In this document: positions 31,421 to 41,719 of the stretch, in pieces
Position numbering within the stretch: the stretch's first letter is position 1
Layout of the letters: each line of letters begins with the position of its first letter
Source of the DNA: Gracilaria domingensis
Taxonomy: Eukaryota; Rhodophyta; Florideophyceae; Gracilariales; Gracilariaceae
NCBI GenBank assembly: GCA_022539475.1
Contig: VCMS01000026.1
Span: forward strand, 112,530 to 176,529
Direction of reading: 5' to 3'
DNA: 64,000 bases
Position numbers and translations under genes: made by a program
Notes under the pieces: generated by a model
What the model was told of the DNA's origin: nothing
The model's input: the letters and a program-made list of their open reading frames with translations, nothing else
Database searches by the model: none

Positions 31421-33370
31421 TCAAGTCCGACCAGCACTTTTGCGTAACAGCTCCGAATAAGCTTGCGACATTCGATCCCCTTTTGTTTGAGGTGATACAG
31501 CACCAACTGTTTCATTTTCAACCCATAAAAGTTCATTCTCTCCTATTCTAATCGTCCGTGCCGGCTTATGCCGTCTCCACAGAATGCCGGAGGAACGCGC
31601 ATACACTGGAGAATGCTGAACCTTCGCAAGTGAGTCGCGTGCTTGTCGCTCTTCTTGACGCTCATCGGCTTCGTGATGAGCTTCACCTTCCTTAGTTCTA
31701 TGGCTAGCTTCTTCCCTCTTCTGCTCTTTTCCAGGCAAAGAGATACCTAGTTGATTCGCAGCAAAATTGTCCATAACTTGCTCCAGTTCCGGGCGGCTCA
31801 TCGGTTCTAAATTAAGAAGCTTCGTCGCCTCCATCTTGGCTGCTTCTACATCATTGATTTTGACTGACAAAGACCCCTCCCAAATAGCAATGCCAGTTAT
31901 GCGGAGTTTTTGGGTAGCCCCTCTGTGACTCAGTGGAGCGGGAGTAATGTAGATTACAGCCCCAATTTCCAACTGCCCTCCACATGTGTCTTCGCCCTTG
32001 TCCTTTGTTCGCCGAAAGTAGCCAAACGACTCATGTGACCCATCGACATTGGCAAGGACATGCACCTGAAGATTAACTAAACGCAGGTCTACAGTCGTAA
32101 CAGGTGATGGAGTAAAGGGCTCCCTTCCTCCCATCATATTCAAAGCAGCATGACGTCCAGTTAACCGTGCATAATCTGAGCTCCACCTCATGACATGTGA
32201 TTGTCTTGTCGAGGGACTGAGTTCAACCGCTGAGCCGGCGACATAAATGTCGCTAGCAACTGCTAGCTCAGCGTTAACTGTGAATCCTCCTGCTCCGCGC
32301 GACAAGTTTGGTGCTTCGATTGGTATGTTTGATGTCACTGTCGGAGCAAATATTACATGATCAGTGCGAAAGTCCACTATTGAGAATGAATCAAACACAG
32401 TCCCGACGTGCACTTCAGCTTCAATGCCATCAAATGCATTAGCAATAGCCTTCCTCGCTACAACGTATCTAACGGTTGAATATGACAAGGAATCTATTCC
32501 TCCATCGCTTTGCCAATTCAATCTCGCAAGAATGTCTTGCGATACATACCGAGGGAGATAGCGAGCTAGAAAGGAGGGCTCCGAGTATGAAAAAGTGACA
32601 TCGGCTCCCTGTTCTATCAAAAAGGCACCAACTATGGGAGACATCCAACCACCGCCGACTACGGTCATGTGGGCGCGATTGACTTCTCCAGTCCTTTGCA
32701 GGCGAGCATTCTGCTGAAACACTTGGTCAATTCGTCCCCAATCGCAAACGCTCTGGGCACCACTGACGAGGCCCTCCGCGTCACGAGCTACAACTTTGCC
32801 AACCGGAATGTCGGGCATCGTGCTGCCAACTGCAATAAGACATCGTCGGAACGCAATCTGATCACCGTTGTCAAGGATCGCGGTGCGATTCGTTGCATTT
32901 ATCGATTTGACGCTCGGTCCTATTAGGAGTTCTGGTTTCTTTGGCGTAGAGCTGATGAGCGCTATCCTTTTCAAAACCGCAGAGATAAGGTTATCTTCCA
33001 TGCTTGGTTCGTCTATCACTTCTGCGCATCCAGTAGTCGGTAAGACATGATGATTCCTCCACTCCGGTGCCACAAGAAGGAGATCATGTGCTTGTTTGTG
33101 ATTCACAAAGGTCTTGAGTGCTTCTTGGGCTGCAACGCCCCCTCCGCAAATGAGATATTCGTATTCAGTACGCGACGGATGTTCCATTTGTTGACCTTGC
33201 TTTACTTGCTCAGCTGCAGCGAGCGAGGTTCCAATTAGACCGAGAGATCCTCCCAAGACAGCCATGTAGGAAGACGCGAAGTCATGAAATGAAAACCTGG
33301 ATCTTGATCTTCCACACGGCTTATAAGGTAAAGACATTGTTGCACACCTCATTGTGTTACGTACGTACAT
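31421..33370 (-). CDS. AIF-like mitochondrial FAD/NAD(P) oxidoreductase
   Basis: 649 residues from ATG at 33370; ATGs at 33352 and 33337 are alternatives. The N-terminus is basic and Ser-rich and is followed by a hydrophobic stretch (MAVLGGSLGLIGTSLAAA), consistent with a mitochondrial targeting signal and inner-membrane anchor. An FAD-binding Rossmann motif lies at about residues 72-85 (YLICGGGVAAQEAL) and an NAD-binding one further on (VVGGGWMSPIVGAFLIEQGA). The FAD-closing motif is IYVAGSAVEL, where most family members have GD rather than GS. A VMRWSSDYARLTGRHAALNMMGG region and an AIF-type C-terminal domain follow. AIF proteins support respiratory-chain assembly. The C-terminal tail is Glu/Arg-rich. 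The changed GD motif suggests a divergent member. Confidence 0.75.
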   Translation of the reverse strand: MYVRNTMRCATMSLPYKPCGRSRSRFSFHDFASSYMAVLGGSLGLIGTSLAAAEQVKQGQQMEHPSRTEYEYLICGGGVAAQEALKTFVNHKQAHDLLLVAPEWRNHHVLPTTGCAEVIDEPSMEDNLISAVLKRIALISSTPKKPELLIGPSVKSINATNRTAILDNGDQIAFRRCLIAVGSTMPDIPVGKVVARDAEGLVSGAQSVCDWGRIDQVFQQNARLQRTGEVNRAHMTVVGGGWMSPIVGAFLIEQGADVTFSYSEPSFLARYLPRYVSQDILARLNWQSDGGIDSLSYSTVRYVVARKAIANAFDGIEAEVHVGTVFDSFSIVDFRTDHVIFAPTVTSNIPIEAPNLSRGAGGFTVNAELAVASDIYVAGSAVELSPSTRQSHVMRWSSDYARLTGRHAALNMMGGREPFTPSPVTTVDLRLVNLQVHVLANVDGSHESFGYFRRTKDKGEDTCGGQLEIGAVIYITPAPLSHRGATQKLRITGIAIWEGSLSVKINDVEAAKMEATKLLNLEPMSRPELEQVMDNFAANQLGISLPGKEQKREEASHRTKEGEAHHEADERQEERQARDSLAKVQHSPVYARSSGILWRRHKPARTIRIGENELLWVENETVGAVSPQTKGDRMSQAYSELLRKSAGRT

Positions 33371-33777
33371 TCTTCGGCACGGATTGTTAACGAGATATGG
33401 CGAAAGGGCCAGATCTTTAAGCGATATGCTGCGCTTTAAGGGCACATTGACAAACCGCTCTATATCCGCGAACTGTACGTGTTAGGTCTAACAAAACATC
33501 GAAGCATGGCCGCCTTCGAAGCCACGCTCTAGACCATTACGACATCTTGCATGTGGACATAGGAGATAACCTCTGCGATCAACCGGCGGCGATGCCTGAG
33601 ACACCGTATAGACGCAGAAGCCCGAGGTGGTGCGAAGGAGTTGTTTCTAACCAAGGTAATCAAAAAGCCGTCTCTCAAAAATTTCCAAACATGTGGAGCA
33701 AGCAGGGACACGAAGTTTTTGCCCAAGACGAGAATGGACCTTCGGCGATCGTCTCGAACGAACTATGGTACGCTGCA
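33371..33777. other. intergenic region upstream of the AIF-like gene
   Basis: 407 bases between the stop of the HEAT-type gene (minus strand) and the ATG of the AIF-like gene (minus strand). It probably holds the AIF-like promoter. Short frames here look random. Confidence 0.4.
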
Positions 33778-36480
33778 TCACAGTTCTCCAACACGTGCAG
33801 TTACCTCTTCACTCGCGAGAGATTGCGATTCTCCTCGTTCAGAAACGCCATGCTCAAAGGATGTGTTCAACAAGCTCGTTAAGTGAAGGATGATGCGCAT
33901 GACATCGCGCAGAGCAACCGGAGTGGATTCTATTACCATGTCGGAGTGACATTCACGTTCGTACTTAACGTACTTCGAGAGTGAGATATATGAAGATACG
34001 CATGCAATCAGAATATTTGGTTCCCATTCCTTCTCCCATTTGTTCTTCACTTCAGTTAGGAGGTTCGGGGATGCTCTGTGAAACACCGCGAAGATTAGTT
34101 CCCCAATCATGTTTAAGAGTGTGTTCAACTGAATTCGAAGCTTCGGCGTGACGCCAGCCCTTTTCATCTGAGAAGTTACCGCAAGAAAACAATTGATACT
34201 GTTATGGAGAATTGCGAAGTGAAAGTCTTCTACCTTCAAGGATTTCAAGATCTGGATCAATGAGCCTGCTGAGCATATCTGCAGACGAATATTGCTCGCT
34301 GGGCTCATGGATGCAACAATGTCCAGAAGTATACCGTCAAGCTGTTGACCCAGACTACTTGAGTGAAGTGTTACAACTCGCCCCAACGCTCGACAAGTGC
34401 AACAACGAAGATTCAGGGTTTCCGTATTGTTTTGGAGCAGCTGACGCAATATATGTATTTCCGCGCTTACCTCTACAGCAAACTCCTTTGATTGGAGCTT
34501 CTTTTCTTCTATACTCTTCTGGACACTTATGTGGCTCGCAATGAGACCGACTGCTGCAGTCTTGTTTGATTCTTCACTTGCCCGATCCGACGATGACTTT
34601 GTGACATAGTCCGCCTCAACATTGCCTAAGTTTCGCAGAGCGTCGACGGCAAATCTGTTTCCTTTGAATGTGATTTGAAGAACATTATTGGTGAGAAGGT
34701 ACGGGAATTGGTTTATCAGGTTTTCCATGACTCGCATCATCGAAGACATGCAGAATTTTGTGACCTGTGTCCCGCGGTCCCTAGAATGCTCCATTACATG
34801 ATAAATCATTCTCAACGTATCCTCGGCAAAGTTCGGCTCCAAGTCAAGACGTGTATAAGCGATAGCCCGTATACAGACTGCGAGCACTTGCGTATCCTCA
34901 AGCATGATAAGCTGCTTCATCATGTGAACCGCATCCCTAGCGAGAGCATCGATACCCTTATCGTAAGCGTGGCTTGATGCCGAAGTCACGGCTACACCAT
35001 GAAACTGAAGAAGCAATTGAACAACGGCTATTGCAGAGGTTCGCAACACTCGTTCGTTCGTCTCAATGCTGCCCTTAACAAGATTGTTATATACATCAAT
35101 CGCGAGCGGAATATACTGGTGAATGTCACACTCTTTCGCGTCTGATTGCCGTCCTTCTAAGCAGGAAGTAAGGAAAGCCGAAAATACGCGAACCGTATGC
35201 AAGGCGATATCAGAAGTTGTGCTCATATCTCGAAGATGTTCCTTGATTATGTACCAACCCCCGGAGAAAAGGTCGTATCGTGCGTGAACCACCGAGCGAA
35301 AGGCAACCAGTAATTCCGCAACGGGTTGATTAGGATGCAGGGACTCCGCAATTTGTGATGAAAGCCAGCTTAGGAAGTTCGATTCTAAGGTGACAACCGA
35401 GCATGAAAGCGCGTTTGCAAGAGCACTGGCGCAGGCGACGCGGGCTGTCAGGTCTGTTCCGGTTTGATCGAGGGCTCTTTGGAGTAACGATTCTAACAAG
35501 ACCTGTACCGAGAGTCCTTTCATTGCCGACGTGGGCATTGCAGAGAACAACTGGGCAGATAGACGAGCTAACTTCGCAACTATCACTCCATTCACTTCTT
35601 TTGGTATACAGCTCGACATCACGGAAAACAAAGACCTGCAGCAGTTCAGGATACGCGAACTGGAGGGCGTGAAAGCTGTCGAGGACTGCTTAGAAACGAT
35701 AAACGAGTTTCGAATAAATGTCTTGCTAGATGTGATAAGTGCCGTTATTGCAGTCACTGATAGGGATCTCACTTCTGTTTGCGAGTCGTATAGTATGATA
35801 GTTGCAAGGTTATCACGAGTAGATTTAGTATTCGGTACTCCTGGGCGTGAAGGTAATAACTGAATCCAATACTGAGCCATCGGCCTCGACACTATCTCGG
35901 CGAGGTAAACAAGGACGCGCAGTGCATGAGGACGAACAGAAAGCAGAGACGTCTTGACAGAAACCGTTTTCCCGGATGCATCGTCTGTTGTGGACGATGA
36001 TCCCAGCATAGACTGTCTCGGTTTAAATATGGAAGTTTGAAGAACAGGCATTAAAGTTGGTAACGCTCGCGAATACGCATCACGTGTGACTTCGTCGCGA
36101 CGGCTGCTTTGACCCAGATGTAAGATGGCACGTAGGGAGACAGATAAAGCTGTTCCATTTCTCGGATGAGAGGAGGAAGCTGTCTTCTCGGCGAGAATGC
36201 AGAGGAGCGGAAGGGTTTCCAACGAGGGAGCTAGAGCATGGAAGAAATTGGCGATGCAGATGTGAACATTTGGGTCGTTCTCCGTAGACAATGTGGTAAA
36301 GAAAGGTCGAAGAAGATCCGCTGTAGCTCGTTCCGCCTCGGCTACTGAGCAAATCCATGATGCGCCTGGTAAGCTCTCCTGTAGCTGTGCCAACGCAGTT
36401 GCCAGGTCCTCAGTCGGAGCACAAGAGGATGAGGAATTTGAACGCGTGTTTCCTCGACGGCGGGCGCGTGGCCGCGTCAT
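33778..36480 (-). CDS. large HEAT/ARM-repeat-like alpha-helical protein
   Basis: 900 residues from ATG at 36480 (MTRPRARRRG). The N-terminus is basic and Ser-rich. The rest is almost entirely alpha-helical in character, with repeating hydrophobic helix pairs such as RALPTLMPVLQ, LRVLVYLAEIV, LLQRALDQTGTDLTARVACASALANAL and LNLRCCTCRALGRVVTLHS. This is the pattern of HEAT/ARM scaffolds. By general feel it resembles the N-terminal part of HEATR5/Laa1-type trafficking proteins, but I cannot confirm this, and those proteins are usually about twice as long. No membrane segment or catalytic motif is seen. It is divergent from the BORCS8-like gene (379 bp apart) and lies upstream of the AIF-like gene in the same direction. 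Confidence 0.65.
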   Translation of the reverse strand: MTRPRARRRGNTRSNSSSSCAPTEDLATALAQLQESLPGASWICSVAEAERATADLLRPFFTTLSTENDPNVHICIANFFHALAPSLETLPLLCILAEKTASSSHPRNGTALSVSLRAILHLGQSSRRDEVTRDAYSRALPTLMPVLQTSIFKPRQSMLGSSSTTDDASGKTVSVKTSLLSVRPHALRVLVYLAEIVSRPMAQYWIQLLPSRPGVPNTKSTRDNLATIILYDSQTEVRSLSVTAITALITSSKTFIRNSFIVSKQSSTAFTPSSSRILNCCRSLFSVMSSCIPKEVNGVIVAKLARLSAQLFSAMPTSAMKGLSVQVLLESLLQRALDQTGTDLTARVACASALANALSCSVVTLESNFLSWLSSQIAESLHPNQPVAELLVAFRSVVHARYDLFSGGWYIIKEHLRDMSTTSDIALHTVRVFSAFLTSCLEGRQSDAKECDIHQYIPLAIDVYNNLVKGSIETNERVLRTSAIAVVQLLLQFHGVAVTSASSHAYDKGIDALARDAVHMMKQLIMLEDTQVLAVCIRAIAYTRLDLEPNFAEDTLRMIYHVMEHSRDRGTQVTKFCMSSMMRVMENLINQFPYLLTNNVLQITFKGNRFAVDALRNLGNVEADYVTKSSSDRASEESNKTAAVGLIASHISVQKSIEEKKLQSKEFAVEVSAEIHILRQLLQNNTETLNLRCCTCRALGRVVTLHSSSLGQQLDGILLDIVASMSPASNIRLQICSAGSLIQILKSLKVEDFHFAILHNSINCFLAVTSQMKRAGVTPKLRIQLNTLLNMIGELIFAVFHRASPNLLTEVKNKWEKEWEPNILIACVSSYISLSKYVKYERECHSDMVIESTPVALRDVMRIILHLTSLLNTSFEHGVSERGESQSLASEEVTARVGEL

Positions 36481-36859
36481 CTTGCCCGCTTTCAAACCGT
36501 CAGGATACCCTTACGAACTCATGATGATAGCACTCTTTCTTCCACCAACGACATATCGTGACCGCGACAAACGAACTGTAGGTTGGGACCTGAAATGGTG
36601 GCCCTGTTCCTTTCAAAGGTGTGCATACGTCGTTTCGGTGATTGATCCATAAAGTTTTTCGGCCAGATGCAGAAAAATAGCCAGGCCTTCCTGGCATCAA
36701 ATGTCGCATACCAAGGGTACAAGGGTATAAGGATAGCCTGGCTCTCAAACTCCCCTTCTCCTGCTAGCAACCTTCTGATATCTCCTCTGATATCTCCTCT
36801 AATACCAGGGATATCAGTCCTTATCTCTTAGACGGTCCTTTTGCCTCCCAACTCCCCAT
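36481..36859. promoter_or_regulatory. divergent promoter region between the HEAT-type and BORCS8-like genes
   Basis: 379 bases separate two divergent ATGs. The right half holds the repeated motif GATATCTCCTCT (about 36777-36802) and a further GATATCAG. The regulatory role is inferred from layout. Confidence 0.45.
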
Positions 36860-37177
36860 ATGCAGCCTCCAAACCCTACGCGGAGACCAACTCTTTCCTC
36901 GCGGCTTTCGCGAACTGTCCCTCAATACATTGTGCGTCTTGCGCATGAGCCTTCAAATGGCCTGCACTTCGTCGTGCGTCATGCTCAGTCTCGAACTGCA
37001 CCAGCGCTCACTGGGATATCGCAACTTCTAAGAAAGAGAACTCGCGAGATATCGATTGATGTCATTGACGCTACTGATGCTGCCGCCATTCTGGGGGAAG
37101 ATATGAAGAAGGCCTCGGATACGTTGCAGAGGATTGATGATATCCTGAAGGACGTATTGAGCGAAGAGGCAGTCTGA
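36860..37177 (+). CDS. small BORCS8-like protein
   Basis: 105 residues. The stretch YIVRLAHEPSNGLHFVVRHAQ at residues 22-42 resembles the conserved N-terminal helix region of BORCS8/MEF2BNB, a subunit of the BORC complex that positions lysosomes (family knowledge, compared by eye). The C-terminal half is helical with heptad-like spacing (ATDAAAILGEDMKKASDTL) and would suit a coiled-coil subunit. Length is close to that family. The match is short, so another small coiled-coil adaptor protein is possible. The start at 36860 is the first ATG after the divergent promoter. Confidence 0.5.
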   Translation: MQPPNPTRRPTLSSRLSRTVPQYIVRLAHEPSNGLHFVVRHAQSRTAPALTGISQLLRKRTREISIDVIDATDAAAILGEDMKKASDTLQRIDDILKDVLSEEAV

Positions 37178-37668
37178 GAGAAGGTGATGCTAGAGTTGTT
37201 TATTGGTCTGCGAGTCAAGTTAGCGAGGAGCAGTCGCAAAATGGACTGGCTAAAAGCCACATTGCTCACAGGAAGGGTTCACTGTCACTGGCATTCCGAA
37301 AGCATATAGATTAACATGTTAGGTACGACAATTTGAAGTCTGCGAAGATTCTCACGCGGCCGTCAACAACAGAAAGCGGAGGTCAGAAGCTGCTGTATGG
37401 ATTAGATCGAAAGCATCTCTCTGTTCCACCATGTGAAGATCGGATCTCGTGATTTCGAGAAAGCCCGCGCTCCCATGGGATGCGAGGTGTGCCTGTGGCC
37501 ATTAAAGAATCATAATCGCCCGTTGCAACTAATCCGTTGGCTTCCTAACAGATGATCCACATGCACTGCATCGCTTTCTAAGGTGTCATCTTGCCTTGAT
37601 CTTCGAGATCTAACGCCAAACGCATACTGCCTCATCACCACGACAAATACGAAGGTAGTTGGAACAGG
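37178..37668. other. intergenic region upstream of EamA copy 1
   Basis: About 490 bases with no gene. The last 80 bases resemble the 5' flanks of EamA copies 2 and 3 (short blocks such as CACCAC and AACTCAACC around the start), so they belong to the duplicated unit. Confidence 0.5.
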
Positions 37669-38616
37669 ATGGAAACTCAACCACTACTGCCGCATAGACC
37701 GACAGTCTCTCAGTCAAGCACTCTTTGTGCGCCACAATCGCACACTGCCTTCCACGGTTTGGCTTGGATAACACTCTCCGCGATTTTTGTTGCTGTTCCA
37801 ACAGTTACTGTCCGTCTTGCCATAACGCGTTATGACTTCACTGCTATTGCTGCAGCGTTTCTTCGATGCCTCGTACAACTTCTCCTTTCCAGTATCTCAC
37901 TTTTTGGTATTCTGAAAGTGTCCCCTCTCAACCTGACTCCTAACCAGAGGACAATATTGTTTCTCCGTGGTCTCTGCGGGTCGATTTCACTGATTCTGGT
38001 GTACGCGTCAGTATCACTTCTGCCAGCTGGGGTCGTCATTTCCATAACTTCGTTTAGTCCTGTGTTGACAATGGTGCTATCCTGGATGTTTCTCAAAGAA
38101 ACCTCAAGTGTTTGGGACATAATTTGTGCGCTCATCGGAATCTGCGGAGTTGTACTGATTGCAGGCCCAAATGCTAGCAAGCAAGATATACTCGGTGCAG
38201 TGTTTGCCTTTCTTTCAGCATGTTTTGCGGCAGCTGCTTACGTATGCGTCCGTGGCATGGGCACTCGCGTACATTTCATGCTCTCCGTATTTGCTCTTGG
38301 AGCCGTCGGTGTTCTCGTTACCGCTGTTTATGGTGGCAAGGACGTTTTTCGGCAAATCGTTCACAACCATGACGGTGTTGCTGTGGTACTGCTGGCCTCT
38401 TTGGCAGGGTTTCTCGCGCAATGTTGCTTGAACAGGGGGCTTCAGTTGTGCAAGTCTGGGGAAGGGACTATTGTCAAAAACGCTCAAGTGCCGTCGGCAT
38501 ACGTGTTGGGCATGATAGTTTTGCACGAAGAACCAAGCTTCGTGAGAATCATGGGATCTATGCTTGTGGTTTCTGCGGTGATCATGGTTGGCTTGCGGCG
38601 GCTGATAACGAACTAG
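37669..38616 (+). CDS. EamA/DMT family membrane transporter, copy 1
   Basis: 315 residues, starting METQPLLPH. Ten hydrophobic segments are visible in two sets of five, the EamA (drug/metabolite transporter) plan. Typical family sequence includes FLRGLCGSISLILVYASVSLLPAG, then FSPVLTMVLSWMFLKE at the end of repeat 1, and ICALIGICGVVLIAGP at the start of repeat 2. The C-terminal repeat ends VLHEEPSFVRIMGSMLVVSA. The N-terminal METQPLL contains a dileucine-like acidic sorting motif, which would suit an endosomal or vacuolar membrane. Substrate cannot be told from sequence; nucleotide-sugar, amino-acid or metabolite transport are possible. It is the most diverged of the three copies. Confidence 0.9.
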   Translation: METQPLLPHRPTVSQSSTLCAPQSHTAFHGLAWITLSAIFVAVPTVTVRLAITRYDFTAIAAAFLRCLVQLLLSSISLFGILKVSPLNLTPNQRTILFLRGLCGSISLILVYASVSLLPAGVVISITSFSPVLTMVLSWMFLKETSSVWDIICALIGICGVVLIAGPNASKQDILGAVFAFLSACFAAAAYVCVRGMGTRVHFMLSVFALGAVGVLVTAVYGGKDVFRQIVHNHDGVAVVLLASLAGFLAQCCLNRGLQLCKSGEGTIVKNAQVPSAYVLGMIVLHEEPSFVRIMGSMLVVSAVIMVGLRRLITN

Positions 38617-39335
38617 ATGCAAAGATACGGTGTCAGAGCAAATCCTGCGGTGGCCGCACATCGCTGTCGTTCCGCTTAGCTGACATAGTACGAAGACATG
38701 AGGGCTTACCTGTTAGTGATATGCTAACCATGTCACTGTGATGATGCTGGGGTCAAAGTTTTGGACTTCAATTTTGCGATGGTGTATTGCGTCTGTGGCT
38801 GCTCGCAGAGAGGACTCGCTGCTCCAGGCATCCGGAAACGAATAGATTGTAATGTTTCCTTTGGGCCTTTGAGAATATGAAGCGCGTATTTAGACTTGTA
38901 CGTTCTCATTGATATTGGAAAGTGGACTTTAGAAGTACATGTTTAGAGTAGTTTGTGAACAATGTCATTGTGATCACGAAAACCATGTAGTCCACAAGTC
39001 CGTTGTGATCCATGGCAGCGGTGATACACCAAAGTTGGCCGTCTCAAGAATATATGCCTCAAACATCTCCGTGGCAGCATCTCATGATCAGATCTCGTTA
39101 TTTACAGAATGACTACGCTCGCATGGAATGAAAGGTATATTTACTGCCAGGAAAAGCTTATAAGCGCCAGTTGCTGGCAACCCGTTTCCAGACAACCATT
39201 GTTTGCTACGGTTTCGAATGGACTGCCTCGCTAGTTATGTTGGTCATCGCACCGTGATTATATCCATTGACATCCACGTTCAAACGACTACCCTTGCATC
39301 TTCACCACTAAAAACGAGGAAGTTGCTAAAACACG
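38617..39335. other. spacer between EamA copies 1 and 2
   Basis: No gene. The first 125 bases are similar to those after copy 2 (40305-40420). The middle part (about 38930-39060) corresponds to the interrupted site after copy 2, and so shows the pre-insertion form of the LINE target. Confidence 0.6.
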
Positions 39336-40304
39336 ATGGAAACTCAACCGCTACTGTCATGCCGAACGAAAGTCTCTCAGTCAAGCACTCCTAGTGCCAC
39401 GCACTCGCACACTGCAGTCTACGGCTTGGCGTGGATTACACTTTCTGCAGTGTTAATTGCTGTTCCAACAGTTGCTGCCCGTCTTGCAGTAATTCGTTAC
39501 GACTTCCATGTTATTGCTATAGCGTTTCTTCGATGCTTTGTGCAACTTGCCCTTTCTAGTATCTCGCTCCTTGCCGTTATTAAGGTGTCCCCTGTTGATT
39601 TGAGTCTTACTCATAAGATAGTACTGTTTATGCGTGGCATTTGCGGATCGATGGCACTGGTATTGGTATACGTCTCGGTAGCATATCTGCCGGCTGGAGT
39701 AGTCAGCGCGATAACTGCCTTCAGTCCTGTACTGACCATGGTGCTATCCTGGATGTTTCTTAAAGAAACCTCAAGTGTGTGGGACATAATGTGTGCGCTC
39801 TTCGGAATCTGTGGCGTTCTACTGATTACAGGCCCAAATGCCAGCAAGCAAGATATACTCGGTGTGGTGCTAGCCTTTCTTTCAGCATGTTTTGCGGCAG
39901 CTGCTTACGTGTGCGTCCGTTATATGGGCACTCACGTACATTTCATGCTCTCCGTATTTGCAATCGGAGCAGTCTGCGTTCCGGCAACCGCTATCTATGG
40001 TGGGAAGGAAATGTTCCGGCAAATCGTTCACAACCATGAAGGCGTTGCTGTGGTACTGCTGGGCTCTTTGGCAGGGTTTCTCGCGCAATGCTGCTTAAAC
40101 AGGGGGCTTCAGTTGTGCAAGGCTGGGGAAGGTATCATTATGAAAAACGCTCAAGTGCCGTCGGCATACGTGTTGGGCATGATAGTTTTGCACGAAGAAC
40201 CAAGCTTCGTGAGAATCATGGGATCTATGCTTGTGGTTTCTGCGGTGATCATGGTTGGCTTGCGGCGGCTGATAACGAACAAGATGCGAAGATCCAGGGC
40301 CTGA
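39336..40304 (+). CDS. EamA/DMT family membrane transporter, copy 2
   Basis: 322 residues, beginning METQPLLSCRTKVSQSS. Same ten-segment EamA plan as copy 1, with FSPVLTMVLSWMFLKETSS and ICGVLLITGPNASKQ at the junction of the two repeats. The C-terminal tail is seven residues longer (NKMRRSRA) because the stop codon of copy 1 is AAG here. The last third is almost identical in DNA to the other copies, while the first half differs, which points to gene conversion. Confidence 0.9.
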   Translation: METQPLLSCRTKVSQSSTPSATHSHTAVYGLAWITLSAVLIAVPTVAARLAVIRYDFHVIAIAFLRCFVQLALSSISLLAVIKVSPVDLSLTHKIVLFMRGICGSMALVLVYVSVAYLPAGVVSAITAFSPVLTMVLSWMFLKETSSVWDIMCALFGICGVLLITGPNASKQDILGVVLAFLSACFAAAAYVCVRYMGTHVHFMLSVFAIGAVCVPATAIYGGKEMFRQIVHNHEGVAVVLLGSLAGFLAQCCLNRGLQLCKAGEGIIMKNAQVPSAYVLGMIVLHEEPSFVRIMGSMLVVSAVIMVGLRRLITNKMRRSRA

Positions 40305-40621
40305 GCAAATCCTGCGGTGGCCGCACATCGCTCTGTTTCGGCTTAGCTGACGTAGTACGAAAGTGAAAGGGCTTACCTGCGAGCGATAATCTAACCATGT
40401 CACTGTGATGACGCTGACGTCAGAGTTGAGGCTTAATGTGTGTGACGGTATATTGTATCGCAACTATTCGCAGAAAGGCCTCGCTGCTCTGAACATCCGG
40501 GAACGAGACTGTTTTGTTTCCCTTGAGGATTTGGAGCGCTTAGTAAGATCTGCATGTTCTCATTGATGATGGAAAGCGCACTTCGGAAGCGCCTGTATAG
40601 AGTAGTTTGCAAATAGAGTGA

Positions 40622-41344
40622 TGAATGAATGAAGGCCTTTATTTGTTGGAATTCAAATCGGCGCTGTCACAGCAGGGCCGCGTTTGCGCCCTGTGGGAGA
40701 GCAAGGCGCCGACGGTTGACAGCTATCGCTGTGAGCTGTAGAACCGTTCTCTCAAGGCGCAACATCAGTTTGTGGTACTCCGTGATGGGGTTTGAGCCCC
40801 GGATGCCACTGGTATATTCAGCTAGCCTACGACAGAAGTCTTTCGCCGAGGATCCCGCTCCGCCATGAACGTCAAAGCCAATGGGCAAAAAGTGCACGTT
40901 GTCAGTTGTTCAGATACTGCCGTACTTTCTCGTCTTTGCAGCTTCCGCCTTACTCGCGGCACCTCCTGCGATTTGGGACGCTACTGTGGTATAAATCGAG
41001 GTGCTGGGACTAACCACAGTAACATCTAGACCCACAGGCTTACTATGAAACCGAATATCATCAATCAGCAAATCCAATCTCCATTGCTGGTTTTCATCGA
41101 GATGTTCTTGCGATGGAAACTTCCACTCTCGTGCCACATAAAGGCAAAGAGGAGGTTGCTTCAAGATTGCCAGCAAAGCATCTCTAAGCGAGTTATGACG
41201 CCGTGTTGCCCCTAGTCCCACGGAGCAAACCATTGCATGGTACCCTAAAGCATCTAATGTGCTAACGTTCGTGTAGTTTGCACGAGCACAGGCAGGGCAA
41301 GGACTACCACAGAACATTTTCTCTCCAAACCGTAAATCGATCAA
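40622..41344 (-). mobile_element. 5'-truncated LINE (non-LTR retrotransposon) fragment
   Basis: The minus-strand frame from 41344 to 40667 reads as the C-terminal tail of a LINE polyprotein downstream of RT: a C-x2-C motif (SPCPACARANY), HAMVCSVG, RRHNSLRDALLAILKQPP, WRLDLLIDDI, VGLDVTVVSPST, then FLPIGFDVHGG. To my knowledge this HNxLRD ... DVTVV ... FDxHG pattern follows RT in several LINE clades. One in-frame TGA at 40910-40912 is the only break. The 3' end at the low-coordinate side has AATAAA and a short CATT repeat, like the simple-repeat tails of some LINEs. It splits the spacer after EamA copy 2, so it inserted after the triplication. Confidence 0.75.
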
Positions 41345-41719
41345 GGGAAACCACTAGTCCACACAAGTCTGTTGGGATCCAATACAGCCGTGATACACCT
41401 CGGTTGGCCTACCCTTGGTATCAAAGATAAATTCGACAAACATCTCTCTGTAGCAATATGTAATGATCAGATCTCGTGATTTCCATATTGACTTTAGTCG
41501 TATAGAATGAAAGGCATGTTCATGGCCAAGAAAAACTTCTCAACGCAAGGGTTTGTCGCAATCCCTTTTCAGATAACCATGGCTTCCCAAAAAAGACTTC
41601 GAATGGAATGCAAAGCCTTTGACTCAAAGGTGTGGCCATCTTACTGTGATTCTATTCATTGACATCTACGTCTAAACGAATACTTTCACCACTACAAACA
41701 CGGATGTAGCTAAAACATG
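41345..41719. other. spacer between the LINE fragment and EamA copy 3
   Basis: No gene. It continues the duplicated EamA unit and matches about 38970-39335 upstream of copy 2 (for example GTGATACACC and AGATCTCGT blocks). Confidence 0.6.
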
